Below are positions 20,611 to 31,293 of a stretch of DNA of 64,000 nucleotides, piece after piece; position 1 is the stretch's first letter, and each line of letters begins with the position of its first letter. The notes below the pieces were generated by a model that made no database searches, had not been told where the DNA came from, and was given only the letters and a program-made list of their open reading frames with translations. Both the position numbers and the translations under genes were made by a program. Source of the stretch: Microvirga lupini (GTDB lineage Bacteria > Pseudomonadota > Alphaproteobacteria > Rhizobiales > Beijerinckiaceae). The stretch lies in assembly GCF_014191055.1 (NCBI RefSeq), contig NZ_JACHWB010000003.1, positions 744,066 to 808,065 on the forward strand, written 5' to 3'.

Positions 20611-22929
20611 GTGTTGGTGCATCACCCCAGGGCAGGGTGCCGTCCTCAAGGCGCCCGATCTCGTGGGGCTTCAGTCTTGATCAACCAGGACACCATTGCA
20701 CAGCGTCAGGCGGCAGAGCCGTCCCAGACCGGTCTCGGTTGGCTGGGCTATGGAGCCGTTCTGTCGGCTCTGGCGTCGGCTCTAGCCACTTTCCTGATTC
20801 TCGCCGGTGCGACGCCGATCCTGCCGACCCACAATGTCGTCGTGTGGGTGTTCACGCTGAACGGCGTTCTCATTGCTGTCCTCCTTGGAATCGTGGCCTG
20901 GCAGACCCGGAAGCTGGTGCGGGAGCGCAGGGCAGGGGCAGCGGCAGCCGGACTCCACGTGCGCATCGTCGGGCTCTTCAGCCTAGTGGCCGTCCTGCCG
21001 GCCATTCTTGTCGCCGGTGTCGCGACGGTGACCCTCGAGCGTGGTCTTGATCCATGGTTCACGGGCGCACTTAAGAATCTCATGAACAACACAGTGTCCA
21101 TCGCCCACTCCTACCGGGAGATGCAGTGCCGGACACTGGCGCGCGAGACTCAGCTGATGGCAGCTGACCTCAATCGCGCGAAGGTTCTCTTCGATGCCGA
21201 CCGCAACCTGTTCCGGGAATTCATGAATTCCCGCGCGGTCTTCCTCGGCTTCCCACTTGCCATGCTCGTCGATCCGGACGGTACGGTGGTTGAGCGGATC
21301 GAAGTGAAGAAGGTTGAGAACATTCCTCCGCCCTCTCAGGCAGATCTTCAGGAAGCGAGCTCCCAGGAAGCGCTCTGTCTTTTCACCCGAGGGAGCGGCA
21401 ACATTTTCCGTTCCGCCCTGAAGCTCGATGCCCATGGTGGGCGGGTCCTCTACGTGGCGCGTGAGGTGGATCCGCGAGCCATCGAGTTTCCCCAGGTGGC
21501 TGAAACCGGTGTGGCCTTCTACGAAGCGCTTGACCAGAAGAAGGCCGGCATTCAGATCGCCTTTGCGTCCATGTTCACGCTGATCGCCTTGATCGTCCTG
21601 CTCTCCGCAGTCTGGTTCGGGCTGAATTTCGCGAACCGCCTCGTGGCGCCGATCCGACGCCTCATCCATGCGACGGACCAAGTGGCAACCGGCAACTTTT
21701 ATGTTCAGGTTCCCGTCAAGCGGGGCGAGGGGGATCTTGGCCATCTCGGCGAGACCTTCAACAAGATGACCTCGGAGTTGCGCCGCCAGCATGATGGCCT
21801 CACCACAGCCAGCGAGCTCATGGATCGTCGTCGCCGCTTTACCGAGGCAGTTCTCGCCGGTGTCTCGGCCGGGGTGATCGGCGTGAATGCCCGGGGTGTG
21901 ATCACCATCGTCAACCCTTCGACGGAGTCCCTGCTCGGGGCTTCGCGAGAGGAGCTGCTCGGCAAGTCGATCACCATGATCTTGCCGGAGGTCACTTCCC
22001 TGGTGGAGGAGATGAGCCACGGGCGCCAGCGACTCATGCAGCAGCAGATCCATATCGCCCGCCGCGGCAAAGAGCGCACGATCAATGTCCGCGTGACCAG
22101 CGAGCAGACCCGCAGCGAGAAGCGGGATCTCGTGATCACCCTCGACGACATCACGGATCTCGTCCTGGCGCAGCGGACGTCCGCCTGGGCGGACGTGGCG
22201 CGCCGGATTGCGCACGAGATCAAGAACCCGCTGACCCCGATCCAGCTCTCGGCCGAGCGTATCCGCAGGAAATACGGCAAGGTGATCACCACCGATCGTG
22301 AGGTGTTCGATCAGTGCACGGACACGATCGTGCGGCAGGTCGACGACATCAAGCGGATGGTCGACGAGTTCTCATCCTTCGCCCGCATGCCCAAGCCGAC
22401 CATCGGAAACGAGGATCTGGCCGAGACAATCCGGCAGGTGGTCTTCATGATGAAGATTGCCCACCCTGAGATCGAATTTGCCGATCAGCTTCCTCAGGGG
22501 CCTCTTGTGGCGCCGTTCGACCGCCGTCTCGTGTCCCAGGCTGTGACCAATATCGTCAAGAACGCGACGGAAGCCATTGCGGCAGTGCCAGATGAGGAGC
22601 GAGGGCAGGGGCAGATCGCCATTCTTCTGGACGACACGCACCCGGACTATCTGATCCTGGCCGTGACCGACAACGGCAAGGGCTTCCCTGTTGAAGGGCG
22701 GCAGCGCCTTCTGGAGCCCTATATGACGACCCGCGAGGGTGGAACCGGTTTAGGATTGCCGATCGTCGCAAAGATCCTGGAAGACCATGGGGGCGGCATG
22801 GAACTCGCCGACAATCCTGCCGGAAGAGGTGGGCAGGTTCGCATGTGGATCCCAAAGACGAAACAGATTTCATCGGAAGAGACATCGGCCGTTTCCAGCC
22901 GACATGACTCTCGCAGGGCAAGCTCATGA
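20611..22929 (+). CDS. ntrY: Nitrogen/redox sensor kinase NtrY
   Basis: A large membrane kinase, up to 772 aa. It has several N-terminal membrane spans (about residues 45-165), a periplasmic sensor region, another span near 320, a HAMP domain (NRLVAPIRRLIHATDQVATG), a PAS domain (about 405-500), then the kinase. Its phospho-His lies in [19 protein letters not shown] and the ATP site includes GGTGLGLPIV. It is the cognate kinase of NtrX. The start is unsettled: GTG 20611 is used here, and TTG 20677 (LINQD) is possible because the intervening residues look like non-conserved leader. It overlaps ntrX by 4 nt. Confidence 0.94.
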   Translation: MLVHHPRAGCRPQGARSRGASVLINQDTIAQRQAAEPSQTGLGWLGYGAVLSALASALATFLILAGATPILPTHNVVVWVFTLNGVLIAVLLGIVAWQTRKLVRERRAGAAAAGLHVRIVGLFSLVAVLPAILVAGVATVTLERGLDPWFTGALKNLMNNTVSIAHSYREMQCRTLARETQLMAADLNRAKVLFDADRNLFREFMNSRAVFLGFPLAMLVDPDGTVVERIEVKKVENIPPPSQADLQEASSQEALCLFTRGSGNIFRSALKLDAHGGRVLYVAREVDPRAIEFPQVAETGVAFYEALDQKKAGIQIAFASMFTLIALIVLLSAVWFGLNFANRLVAPIRRLIHATDQVATGNFYVQVPVKRGEGDLGHLGETFNKMTSELRRQHDGLTTASELMDRRRRFTEAVLAGVSAGVIGVNARGVITIVNPSTESLLGASREELLGKSITMILPEVTSLVEEMSHGRQRLMQQQIHIARRGKERTINVRVTSEQTRSEKRDLVITLDDITDLVLAQRTSAWADVARRIAHEIKNPLTPIQLSAERIRRKYGKVITTDREVFDQCTDTIVRQVDDIKRMVDEFSSFARMPKPTIGNEDLAETIRQVVFMMKIAHPEIEFADQLPQGPLVAPFDRRLVSQAVTNIVKNATEAIAAVPDEERGQGQIAILLDDTHPDYLILAVTDNGKGFPVEGRQRLLEPYMTTREGGTGLGLPIVAKILEDHGGGMELADNPAGRGGQVRMWIPKTKQISSEETSAVSSRHDSRRASS

Positions 22930-24296
22930 GCGCTGATATTCTCGTCGTCGACGACGAAGTCGACATTCGCGAACTTGTGGCCGGTATTCTTGAGGATGAA
23001 GGCCACCGGACACGCACGGCTGGGACCTCCGACGAGGCCCTGGCTGCTATCGAGACGCGGCGTCCCCACCTCGTCTTCCTGGATATCTGGCTGCAGGGAA
23101 GCCGCCTGGATGGTCTCCAGGTGCTCGAGATCATCAAGAGCCAGCACCCGGACCTGCCGGTGGTGATGATCTCAGGCCATGGCAACATCGAAACCGCAGT
23201 TTCGGCCATCAAGGCCGGTGCCTACGACTTCATCGAAAAGCCGTTCAAGGCTGATCGGCTCGTGCTCGTGGCCGAGCGTGCCCTTGAGGCATCGCGACTG
23301 AAGCGAGAAGTGCGCGACCTGCGCTCCCGGTCCGTTCAGGCGAGCCGCATTGCCGGCAAGTCCATCGTGATCAACCAGCTTCGCCAAGCGGTTGAGCGGG
23401 CGGCCCCGACAAATGCCCGGATCCTGATCACCGGCGCACCCGGCTCTGGCAAGGAGCTGACGGCCCGAACCCTTCACGGGCTTTCCACCCGCGCCAACGG
23501 TCCCTTCGTGGTGCTCTCGGCCGCGACCATTACGCCGGACACCATGGAGGCCGAGCTCTTCGGTACGGAAGGTGGAGCAGGCGGTGGACGCCGCGTCGGC
23601 GCGCTTGAGGAGGCCCATGGCGGAACTCTCTATATCGACGAGATCGCCGACATGCCGCGGGAGACGCAGAATCGGATTCTGCGCGTTCTCGTGGACCAGA
23701 ACTTCCAGCGTGTCGGCGGAACGACCCGGGTTCATGTGGATGTCCGTATCGTCTCGTCGTCCAGCCGCGATCTGCCGGCTGAGATTGCCGCTGGCCGGTT
23801 CCGCGAGGATCTCTTCCACCGCCTTGGGGTTATTCCGATTCGGGTGCCGTCCTTGGCCGAGCGCCGGGAGGATGTGCCCGAGCTCATCGATTTCTTCATG
23901 GAGCAGATCTCGTCGACGACAGGCCTGCCCAAGCGCCGAATCGCCGAGGATGCGATGGCAGTGCTGCAGTCGCATGACTGGCCGGGCAATGTGCGCCAGC
24001 TCAGGAACAACGTCGAGCGCCTGATGATCCTCACGTCCGGTGAGCCCGACGCGGAGGTCACGGCCGACATGCTGCCGTCCGAGATCGGTGCGCTCGTTCC
24101 GAGTACGCCTGGCGGGGCAGGGGGCGAAAAGCTCATGAGCCTGCCGCTCCGCGACGCCCGTGAGATCTTCGAGCGGGAGTACCTTCTGGCCCAGATTGCC
24201 CGCTTCAGCGGCAACATTTCTAGGACGGCGGAGTTCATCGGCATGGAGCGGTCGGCCCTGCACCGGAAGCTGAAATCCCTGGGGATCGGCGGCTGA
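22926..24296 (+). CDS. ntrX: Response regulator NtrX (AAA+ domain without GAFTGA loop)
   Basis: This 456-aa partner of NtrY has a receiver domain with phospho-Asp in LVFLDIWLQ and Lys in FIEKPFKA, an AAA+ domain with Walker A GAPGSGKE and Walker B GGTLYIDEIADMP, and a C-terminal Fis-like helix-turn-helix (TAEFIGMERSALHRKLKSLG). Where NtrC has GAFTGA, this protein reads TEGGAGGGRRVGALEEAHGG. The sigma-54 contact loop is therefore missing, as reported for other alphaproteobacterial NtrX proteins, which suggests it acts as a sigma-54-independent regulator. It ends the ntr operon; hfq follows after 235 nt. Confidence 0.95.
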   Translation: MSADILVVDDEVDIRELVAGILEDEGHRTRTAGTSDEALAAIETRRPHLVFLDIWLQGSRLDGLQVLEIIKSQHPDLPVVMISGHGNIETAVSAIKAGAYDFIEKPFKADRLVLVAERALEASRLKREVRDLRSRSVQASRIAGKSIVINQLRQAVERAAPTNARILITGAPGSGKELTARTLHGLSTRANGPFVVLSAATITPDTMEAELFGTEGGAGGGRRVGALEEAHGGTLYIDEIADMPRETQNRILRVLVDQNFQRVGGTTRVHVDVRIVSSSSRDLPAEIAAGRFREDLFHRLGVIPIRVPSLAERREDVPELIDFFMEQISSTTGLPKRRIAEDAMAVLQSHDWPGNVRQLRNNVERLMILTSGEPDAEVTADMLPSEIGALVPSTPGGAGGEKLMSLPLRDAREIFEREYLLAQIARFSGNISRTAEFIGMERSALHRKLKSLGIGG

Positions 24297-24531
24297 CGAC
24301 CTGCTGCCGATGTTCCGATGGGTCACGTGCTGTCGTCAGGCCTGGAACTAAAACCTACCAATCCACGGGAAAATGCGCCCCGAGGAGGTAGAACCGTTGC
24401 GTCCCCCTTGCCGAACGCGGCTGTTCGCCCTGTAATAAGTAGGCCGGTCACCGACCGCACGAAAGCGGACAATCATATCAAGGCGGCCCCATAGCCAAGA
24501 CCGGCGGCGATGGGCTGGCGAGGCAACTTCA

Positions 24532-24786
24532 ATGGCGGGCGATCGCGCGCAGAACCTTCAGGACACCTTCCTCAACTACGTCCGGAAGCAGAAAATACCC
24601 CTGACGATCTTTCTCGTGAATGGCGTCAAGCTCCAGGGAGTCGTCACTTGGTTCGACAATTTCTGCGTTCTTCTGCGCAGAGATGGTCACTCACAACTGG
24701 TTTACAAACACGCCATTTCCACCATCATGCCGGGACAGCCTGTTCAGTTGTTCGATCAGATCGACGAGGCTGGCGAGAAGGCCTGA
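24532..24786 (+). CDS. hfq: RNA chaperone Hfq
   Basis: Hfq (84 aa) is the Sm-like hexamer that helps small RNAs pair with mRNAs. Sm1 ([20 protein letters not shown]) and Sm2 ([10 protein letters not shown]) motifs are both complete, with the proximal-face KH pair of Sm2. The C-terminal tail is short, as is normal in alphaproteobacteria. The 235-nt upstream gap probably contains its promoter. The stop lies 1 nt before the GTG of hflX, so the two are tightly coupled. Confidence 0.97.
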   Translation: MAGDRAQNLQDTFLNYVRKQKIPLTIFLVNGVKLQGVVTWFDNFCVLLRRDGHSQLVYKHAISTIMPGQPVQLFDQIDEAGEKA

Positions 24787-24787
24787 G

Positions 24788-26176
<1,389 letters not shown>

Positions 26177-26182
<6 letters not shown>

Positions 26183-27022
26183 GGTGGCGCCCGGCTCTCG
26201 CTCGGCCATCTTCGCAGCAACCCAGAGCCGCTCCATCTCTTCAAGGGAAGCGTCATCGAGGCTGCGATCCTGCTCGCCGAGGCCCTGCTCGACAGCCCGG
26301 AACCGGCGCTCGAACTTGGCGTTCGTGCGTCGCAGAGCCTGCTCAGGATCGATGCCGAAATGACGAGCGAGGTTCGTCACGGAAAAGAGCAGGTCGCCGA
26401 TTTCATCCTCGACCTTGTCTCTGTCTCCAGATGAAGAGGCTTCTTTAACTTCCTCTAACTCTTCGTGAATCTTATCGACGACCTGGGCAGCGTCTGGCCA
26501 GTCGAAGCCGACCTTGGCAGCTTTGGCTGTCAGTTTCTGGGCTCGTGTCAGGGCGGGCAGGGCCGTCGGAATGCTGCCGAGAAAGCCCACCTCATGCGCC
26601 TCTGCTGACAAGCCCATTTTGGCTCGCTCTGCCTTTCTTTCCGCCTTCTCCTCGGCTTTGATCGAGTCCCAAAGGTGCTTCACATCCCCGGGCGACAGGT
26701 TCTCGATGCTTCCGAAGACGTGGGGATGGCGCCGGATGAGCTTTTTCGTGATCGCCTCGACCACATCGCCGAAGGCGAAGGCACCCTGCTCCTCGGCCAT
26801 GCGGGCGTGGAAAACCACCTGGAGCAGCAGGTCGCCAAGTTCGTCCCGGAGATCCGCCAGATCGCCACGCTCGATGGCGTCCACGACCTCGTAGGCCTCC
26901 TCAAGCGTATAAGGCGTGATCGACGCGAAATTCTGCTCGAGATCCCAAGGACATCCTGTTCCCGGCGTGCGCAGGGCCGCCATGATCTCCAGGAGGCGTG
27001 TGATGTCGGTCGAAGGCTTCAT
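26177..27022 (-). CDS. mazG: Nucleoside triphosphate pyrophosphohydrolase MazG
   Basis: A 281-aa house-cleaning enzyme hydrolysing NTPs to NMP and PPi. Two MazG domains are visible: the first around residues 25-105, with metal-binding EEAYEVVDAIERGDLADL and DELGDLLLQVVFHA, and the second around 175-255, with EELEEVKEA and EDEIGDLLFSVTNLA. It stands alone, convergent with hflX. ATG 27022 (MKPSTDITRLLEIMAALR) matches the family N-terminus. Confidence 0.95.
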
Positions 27023-27156
27023 GGTTAATTCCTGCTCGCTAGGTCAGTCTCATACCCTGAGGACAAAACCCACGGCTAGCTGGATTTGCGCCATCTCCCT
27101 GCAGTAGCGGTGTATGAAGTCAGCAGAATTCTTTGTGATCATTGAGGAAGGGTACG

Positions 27157-27597
27157 ATGAAAGCGCGGGTCAAACTGGTCGACGGGATGATGTTCGTGGG
27201 CGAGTCCGGCAGCGGACATGCTGTCATCATGGATGGCGCGCCTGAATATGGCGGGCGCAATCTCGGGATCCGTCCCATGGAAATGCTCCTGATCGGGCTC
27301 GGCGGTTGTACCGCCTTCGACGTCGTGCAGATCCTTAGAAAGGGCCGTGAGCAGATCTCGGATTGCGAGGTCGAGGTAGCCGCCGAGCGTGCAGCGACTG
27401 ATCCCAAGGTCTTCACCAAGATCCACCTCGAGTACCGGGTCGTGGGCAAGGACTTGGTACCGGCGAAGGTCGAACGGGCGATCCAGTTGTCCAAGGAGAA
27501 GTACTGCTCGGCCTCGATCATGCTCGGTGCCGTGGCCGAGATCACCCATAGCTGGACAGCTTCAGATGAGACGGCAGAGCCTGAGACGGCATCCTAG
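27157..27597 (+). CDS. OsmC-family protein (YhfA-like)
   Basis: A 146-aa soluble protein of the OsmC/Ohr superfamily. GGRNLGIRPMEMLLIGLGGC puts the first family Cys at about residue 52, and the second is in KYCSASIML. The overall layout matches the YhfA-like branch, which is distinct from the organic hydroperoxide resistance protein Ohr. The two cysteines suggest thiol-dependent peroxide chemistry, but the substrate of this branch is not settled. ATG 27157 has GAGGAAGG 5 nt upstream. It is monocistronic. Confidence 0.88.
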   Translation: MKARVKLVDGMMFVGESGSGHAVIMDGAPEYGGRNLGIRPMEMLLIGLGGCTAFDVVQILRKGREQISDCEVEVAAERAATDPKVFTKIHLEYRVVGKDLVPAKVERAIQLSKEKYCSASIMLGAVAEITHSWTASDETAEPETAS

Positions 27598-27664
27598 GAC
27601 AATCGTTCAGGAGAACCGACAACCTGGGCTGCGTCTGATCGAACATCCTTGAACAGACATTGCG

Positions 27665-27693
27665 CCATGAGCGGTCCTGGCAACCGCTCATGG
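27665..27693. other. Perfect 11-bp stem-loop between convergent genes
   Basis: CCATGAGCGGT and ACCGCTCATGG are perfect complementary arms around a 7-nt loop (CCTGGCA). It lies 68 nt after the osmC-like stop and 137 nt beyond the 3' end of the convergent hypothetical gene. No T run follows on either strand, so it is not a standard intrinsic terminator. It could still act as a bidirectional 3' end. Confidence 0.5.
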
Positions 27694-27829
27694 CCAACCG
27701 TGCATTCTTCGCCAGAAGCTCCAAGCAGATCGCCTGAGGTCCGAGGGGAGAGGTCGGCAGCTCTTTATATGAAATTCGCATAAGATATATTATGGAACTT
27801 AAGCCTCAGGATGCTCGGGCCTTTGATGC

Positions 27830-28180
27830 CTACCTATCGGCCTGTGATTTCGGTTCGAGTGAAAGATACCATTCGGCATATGGCGTATCTCTTACCAGCC
27901 GCCGATTGTAGTCCGGTGCACCGTCACTCCACCAGACTGGACCGCGCTCACCAAGGGCCCGCTTTGCAGCGTCTACCCGAGCACGGGTTTGGCTCAATGC
28001 CTGTGGATCGTCCCTGACATTGCGGATCGCCCGGCGGGCCGCCATCAGCTCCTTGACGAGACGCTCACGCTCTAGAGGTTCCAGATCGGGATTGCTGAGG
28101 CGCCACAAGCGGCCGCGAACCACGAAATAGCGGCCATCCGGGGTGCGCGGATACGGATCGGTGGATGGCGCGCGGCTCAT
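27830..28180 (-). CDS. Conserved hypothetical protein, 116 aa
   Basis: I do not recognise a functional family. The protein is soluble, highly charged and rich in Arg. Its middle is probably helical (LERERLVKELMAARRAIRNV, then ARVDAAKRALGER), flanked by aromatic segments (YFVVRGRLWRLSNP and PVWWSDGAPDYNRR). Similar small basic proteins occur in other Rhizobiales genomes. It is the last gene of the leftward run, 64 nt after the MBL-fold gene, so it is probably cotranscribed. Codon use looks like that of its neighbours. Confidence 0.7.
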   Translation of the reverse strand: MSRAPSTDPYPRTPDGRYFVVRGRLWRLSNPDLEPLERERLVKELMAARRAIRNVRDDPQALSQTRARVDAAKRALGERGPVWWSDGAPDYNRRLVRDTPYAEWYLSLEPKSQADR

Positions 28181-28244
28181 GGGCTCCTCTCAGCACGACC
28201 AGCTCCTAAAGGTCGTCAGGCTCCATCACTGCGTGATCGCACAG

Positions 28245-29045
28245 TCAGCGAGCTTCGATCTGCATCCCATCATAGGCAGGTTCGACATGCGGCGGCAGTT
28301 CGCTCCGCAGCGTCTCATAGTCAAGATCCGTGTGCAGATTCGTCAGGATGGCGCGCTTCGGTTTGACTTTCGCGATAAAGTCCAACGCCTCCGACACCGA
28401 GAAATGGGTGGGATGCGGCGTGTAGCGCAAGGCATCGAGGATCAGGACGTCCAGTCCCTCCAGATAGCGGAGGCTCTCCTCAGGCATCGCGCTCACGTCC
28501 GGAGCATAGGCGATGCTGCCGAACCGGAAGCCCAGGGTATCGATATCCCCGTGGACCATTCTGAACGGAAGCGCCTCTACGTTGCCGCCCGGTCCTTGCA
28601 CCGAGGCCAGGATCCCGGGCTTCAGATGGTGCATCTTGAGAATGGGTGGATAGCTGCTCCCGGCCGGTGTGTCGAAGCAGTAGCCGAAGCGCATCAGCAG
28701 CAGCTCGCTGGTCATCCGATCGGCATAAACCGGGATGCGATGGCGCTGGACGATAGCGAGCGGGCGCAGGTCGTCGATCCCATGGATGTGATCGGCGTGC
28801 TCGTGGGTGTACAGAACCGCATCCAGACGGCGGACATCGGCACCCAGCAATTGATCGCGGACATCCGGACCGGTATCGACCAGCACGGTGGTGACGGCGC
28901 CGTCCGGCCCGGTTCGTTCCACCAGCACGGAGCAGCGTCTGCGCCGGTTCTTTGGATTGGCCGGATCGCAGGCCCCCCAGCCGACACCCACGCGCGGCAC
29001 GCCAGCGGAAGACCCACAGCCGAGGATCGTCAAACGCAACGCCAT
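28245..29045 (-). CDS. MBL-fold metallo-hydrolase (PhnP-like)
   Basis: A 266-aa metallo-beta-lactamase-fold enzyme. The metal-binding motif HEHADHIHGID lies near residue 81, with a further His in FRMVHGDI and in LTNLHTDLDY. The opening LTILGCGSSAGVPRVG is typical of PhnP/RNase Z-like phosphodiesterases, and a cysteine-poor ACDPANPKNRRRRCSVLVE segment follows. In PhnP the substrate is a cyclic phosphate, but this housekeeping branch, usually beside tatD, has no firm substrate. It overlaps tatD by 1 nt, so the two are translationally coupled. Confidence 0.88.
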   Translation of the reverse strand: MALRLTILGCGSSAGVPRVGVGWGACDPANPKNRRRRCSVLVERTGPDGAVTTVLVDTGPDVRDQLLGADVRRLDAVLYTHEHADHIHGIDDLRPLAIVQRHRIPVYADRMTSELLLMRFGYCFDTPAGSSYPPILKMHHLKPGILASVQGPGGNVEALPFRMVHGDIDTLGFRFGSIAYAPDVSAMPEESLRYLEGLDVLILDALRYTPHPTHFSVSEALDFIAKVKPKRAILTNLHTDLDYETLRSELPPHVEPAYDGMQIEAR

Positions 29046-29851
29046 TATGCGGGCGCCCGCCTGAATTCAGCATCGGCAACCGCGGCCTTGGCGAACAGCC
29101 GGTAGAAATTGGCGGTCGTGAGCTGGGCGATCTCGTGATCCGTCACGCCGATGACCTCTGCGAGGACCCGGGCAGTATGGGCCACATAGGCCGGTTCATT
29201 GGTTTTCCCGCGGTATGGAACGGGGGCCAGATAGGGTGCATCGGTCTCGACCAGCAGCCGGTCGTGGGGAACGGCGGCGGCAATCCGGCGAATCTCCTCC
29301 GAGTTCCGGAAGGTCAGTATCCCCGAAAACGAGACGTAGAGACCCAGTTCGACGCCAATCTGGGCGAGCTTCTCACCAGACGAGAAGCAGTGGAGGACCG
29401 CATCGAAGCGCCCTCGCCTCATCTCCTCGGACAAGATCTGGATCATGTCCTCGTCAGCGTTGCGGGAATGGATCACCAGCGGCAGGCCGGTTTCACGAGC
29501 CGCTTCGATATGGGTGCGAAAGACCCGCTGCTGCACATCGCGCGGGCTCTTGTCGTAGTGGTAGTCGAGGCCGGCTTCGCCAATTGCGACGCAGCGCGGG
29601 TGGTGTGACAGCGCGATAAGCCGCTCCGCCGGCACATCCGGCTCCAGCGCCGCATTGTGGGGATGGGTGCCGACCGTGTAGAAGACGCTCTCATGCGCCT
29701 CAGCCAGGGCTCGGTAGATCTCCATACGCGCCACATGGGTCGAGATGGTCACCATCCGGTCGACGCCAGCCCCTGAGGCTGCAGAGAGCACCTCGGGCAG
29801 GCGGCTCTGAAAATCCGGGAAATCAAGGTGGCAATGGCTATCGACCAACAT
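29045..29851 (-). CDS. tatD: TatD-family deoxyribonuclease
   Basis: A 268-aa metal-dependent TIM-barrel hydrolase acting as a 3'-5' exonuclease on DNA/RNA in characterised homologues. The N-terminal VDSHCHLD gives the HxH metal pair; the other ligands are GEAGLDYHYD (Glu), LVIHSRNAD (His), LHCFSSG (His) and VETDAPYLAP (Asp). It is full length. In most related genomes tatD follows metG directly; here a GH1-like gene lies between them. Confidence 0.94.
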   Translation of the reverse strand: MLVDSHCHLDFPDFQSRLPEVLSAASGAGVDRMVTISTHVARMEIYRALAEAHESVFYTVGTHPHNAALEPDVPAERLIALSHHPRCVAIGEAGLDYHYDKSPRDVQQRVFRTHIEAARETGLPLVIHSRNADEDMIQILSEEMRRGRFDAVLHCFSSGEKLAQIGVELGLYVSFSGILTFRNSEEIRRIAAAVPHDRLLVETDAPYLAPVPYRGKTNEPAYVAHTARVLAEVIGVTDHEIAQLTTANFYRLFAKAAVADAEFRRAPA

Positions 29852-29914
29852 CGGTGAAGGCGCCCTCCTCTGCGGCTAGCGGCACGGCTGCATAGATCGG
29901 ATCAGCGCTCTCGT

Positions 29915-31246
29915 CTACCGATGCACACCCTGAGCAGTCGCCACGGGCTCGTCGTCTTCTTTACTTTCCTTGCTACGCATTCTGCGGAGCCGGTCCTGGT
30001 GACTACGGATCGGGAGTTCGTCCATCTCCTGAGGCCGGACGACGGGAACGGTCAGGCAGACGCTTTGCGCGGGAAGCACATCACACCAGTCATGAATGAG
30101 CTGCTTGTAGCAGCGTCCGACAGGACGAATGTTGCGGTCGAGATCATAGAGACCGACCGGCGTGACGCGATTGTTCTCCTCGCGCAGGGCTGTATCCCAA
30201 TCCATCTGGTCGGTGAGCGAGTACCAGGTAAAGCCCACGATGGGCACGCCCGTATTGCGTACCCTCAACACATTGGCCCATTGCTTCCAGAGCCAGTTCA
30301 CGGCCTCGTCGCCATGCGGACCTTCCATAAGGTTCGTTTCGGTGTGCATGACCGGCAGCTTGTAGCGGTCATAATATTGCCGGGTGATCTCGTCGTACCC
30401 GAAAACATCGCCCGCAGCCCTCGTCATCCCATCCGCCTGCACTCGGTGCTCATTGGTGATGTAATAGTCGTTCCCCATGATGCAGTGATGTCTCAGCGAG
30501 GACCGACTGAGGAAGAAGTGGTACTCGTCCCGGCTCATGCCGTTGTCCATCAGGAACTCGTACATCTCGGAATCGAGCCTGCGGCCGTAGTTCAGATCGA
30601 GGGACAGGAAGCGCCTGGCGTTCATGATTTCGGCCGGCTTGATGGCGGCCGGGTTGTCGGCGTGGAAATATTCCGACGACTCGCTCTGGATGAACAGCGC
30701 ATCCGGGCGAACTTTCAGGATTCGTTCCATCGCCAGCACATTGGCCTTCACGATATGCTTGAGCGCCGTCACGAAGGCTTGGTCGCTGCGCATCTGCTCG
30801 TTCCACCAGCCATAGGCGGCTGAGAATTGGGCGCAGATGAACATCTCGTTGATGGGGGTATAGAGCTGAACCCAGGGAAAACGTCGCGCGAAGTCTTCCG
30901 CATAAGCTGCGAAAAGATCAGGGAAATCCGGGTTCTGGAAATTGCCGATCCAGTCGGGAACGCCGAAATGGCAGAGATCGACGATGGGAATGAGGTTACG
31001 GCGCTGGATTTCCTCGAAGGTCATGTCCGCAAAGGACCAGTCGTAGCGGCCGGGACCCAGAAAGCTGGTGTGAAGCGGCGGCCCATAGCGCAGGACCTGA
31101 ATATCGAGCTCTTCGAGGAGGTCGAAGTCCGTCCGCCAGTACTTGTAGTGGCCGCACTTCTCCATCTGATCGATGCGGGTGCGGCTATTGTTGATGGTCG
31201 GGATGCTGTTCTCAATCCCGGTGGCGAACATGAAGGTGGTGTACAT
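29915..31246 (-). CDS. GH1-like (beta-glucosidase family) protein inserted between metG and tatD
   Basis: A 443-aa protein without signal peptide, so cytosolic. The (beta/alpha)8 layout of glycoside hydrolase family 1 is recognisable: LRYGPPLHTSFLGPGRYDW, LIPIVDLCHFGVPDW, the acid/base segment TPINEM (Glu134, where most GH1 enzymes have TxNEP), HTETN with the presumed nucleophile Glu303 (usually xTENG), and WYSLTDQMDW. Both catalytic glutamates are thus kept although the surrounding motifs deviate. A basic, charged C-terminal tail (about residues 405-443) is unlike typical GH1. It lies 47 nt after metG and 63 nt before tatD on the same strand. Substrate is unknown. Confidence 0.75.
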   Translation of the reverse strand: MYTTFMFATGIENSIPTINNSRTRIDQMEKCGHYKYWRTDFDLLEELDIQVLRYGPPLHTSFLGPGRYDWSFADMTFEEIQRRNLIPIVDLCHFGVPDWIGNFQNPDFPDLFAAYAEDFARRFPWVQLYTPINEMFICAQFSAAYGWWNEQMRSDQAFVTALKHIVKANVLAMERILKVRPDALFIQSESSEYFHADNPAAIKPAEIMNARRFLSLDLNYGRRLDSEMYEFLMDNGMSRDEYHFFLSRSSLRHHCIMGNDYYITNEHRVQADGMTRAAGDVFGYDEITRQYYDRYKLPVMHTETNLMEGPHGDEAVNWLWKQWANVLRVRNTGVPIVGFTWYSLTDQMDWDTALREENNRVTPVGLYDLDRNIRPVGRCYKQLIHDWCDVLPAQSVCLTVPVVRPQEMDELPIRSHQDRLRRMRSKESKEDDEPVATAQGVHR

Positions 31247-31293
31247 ATTACGCTTCCGCTGAGGGCCCTTTCGGGCCGATCGAAGCGGACGCG

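Noticed and set aside
28143-29105. A 320-codon open frame antisense to the MBL-fold hydrolase
   Set aside because: It is a high-GC shadow frame of a gene with complete metal-binding motifs.
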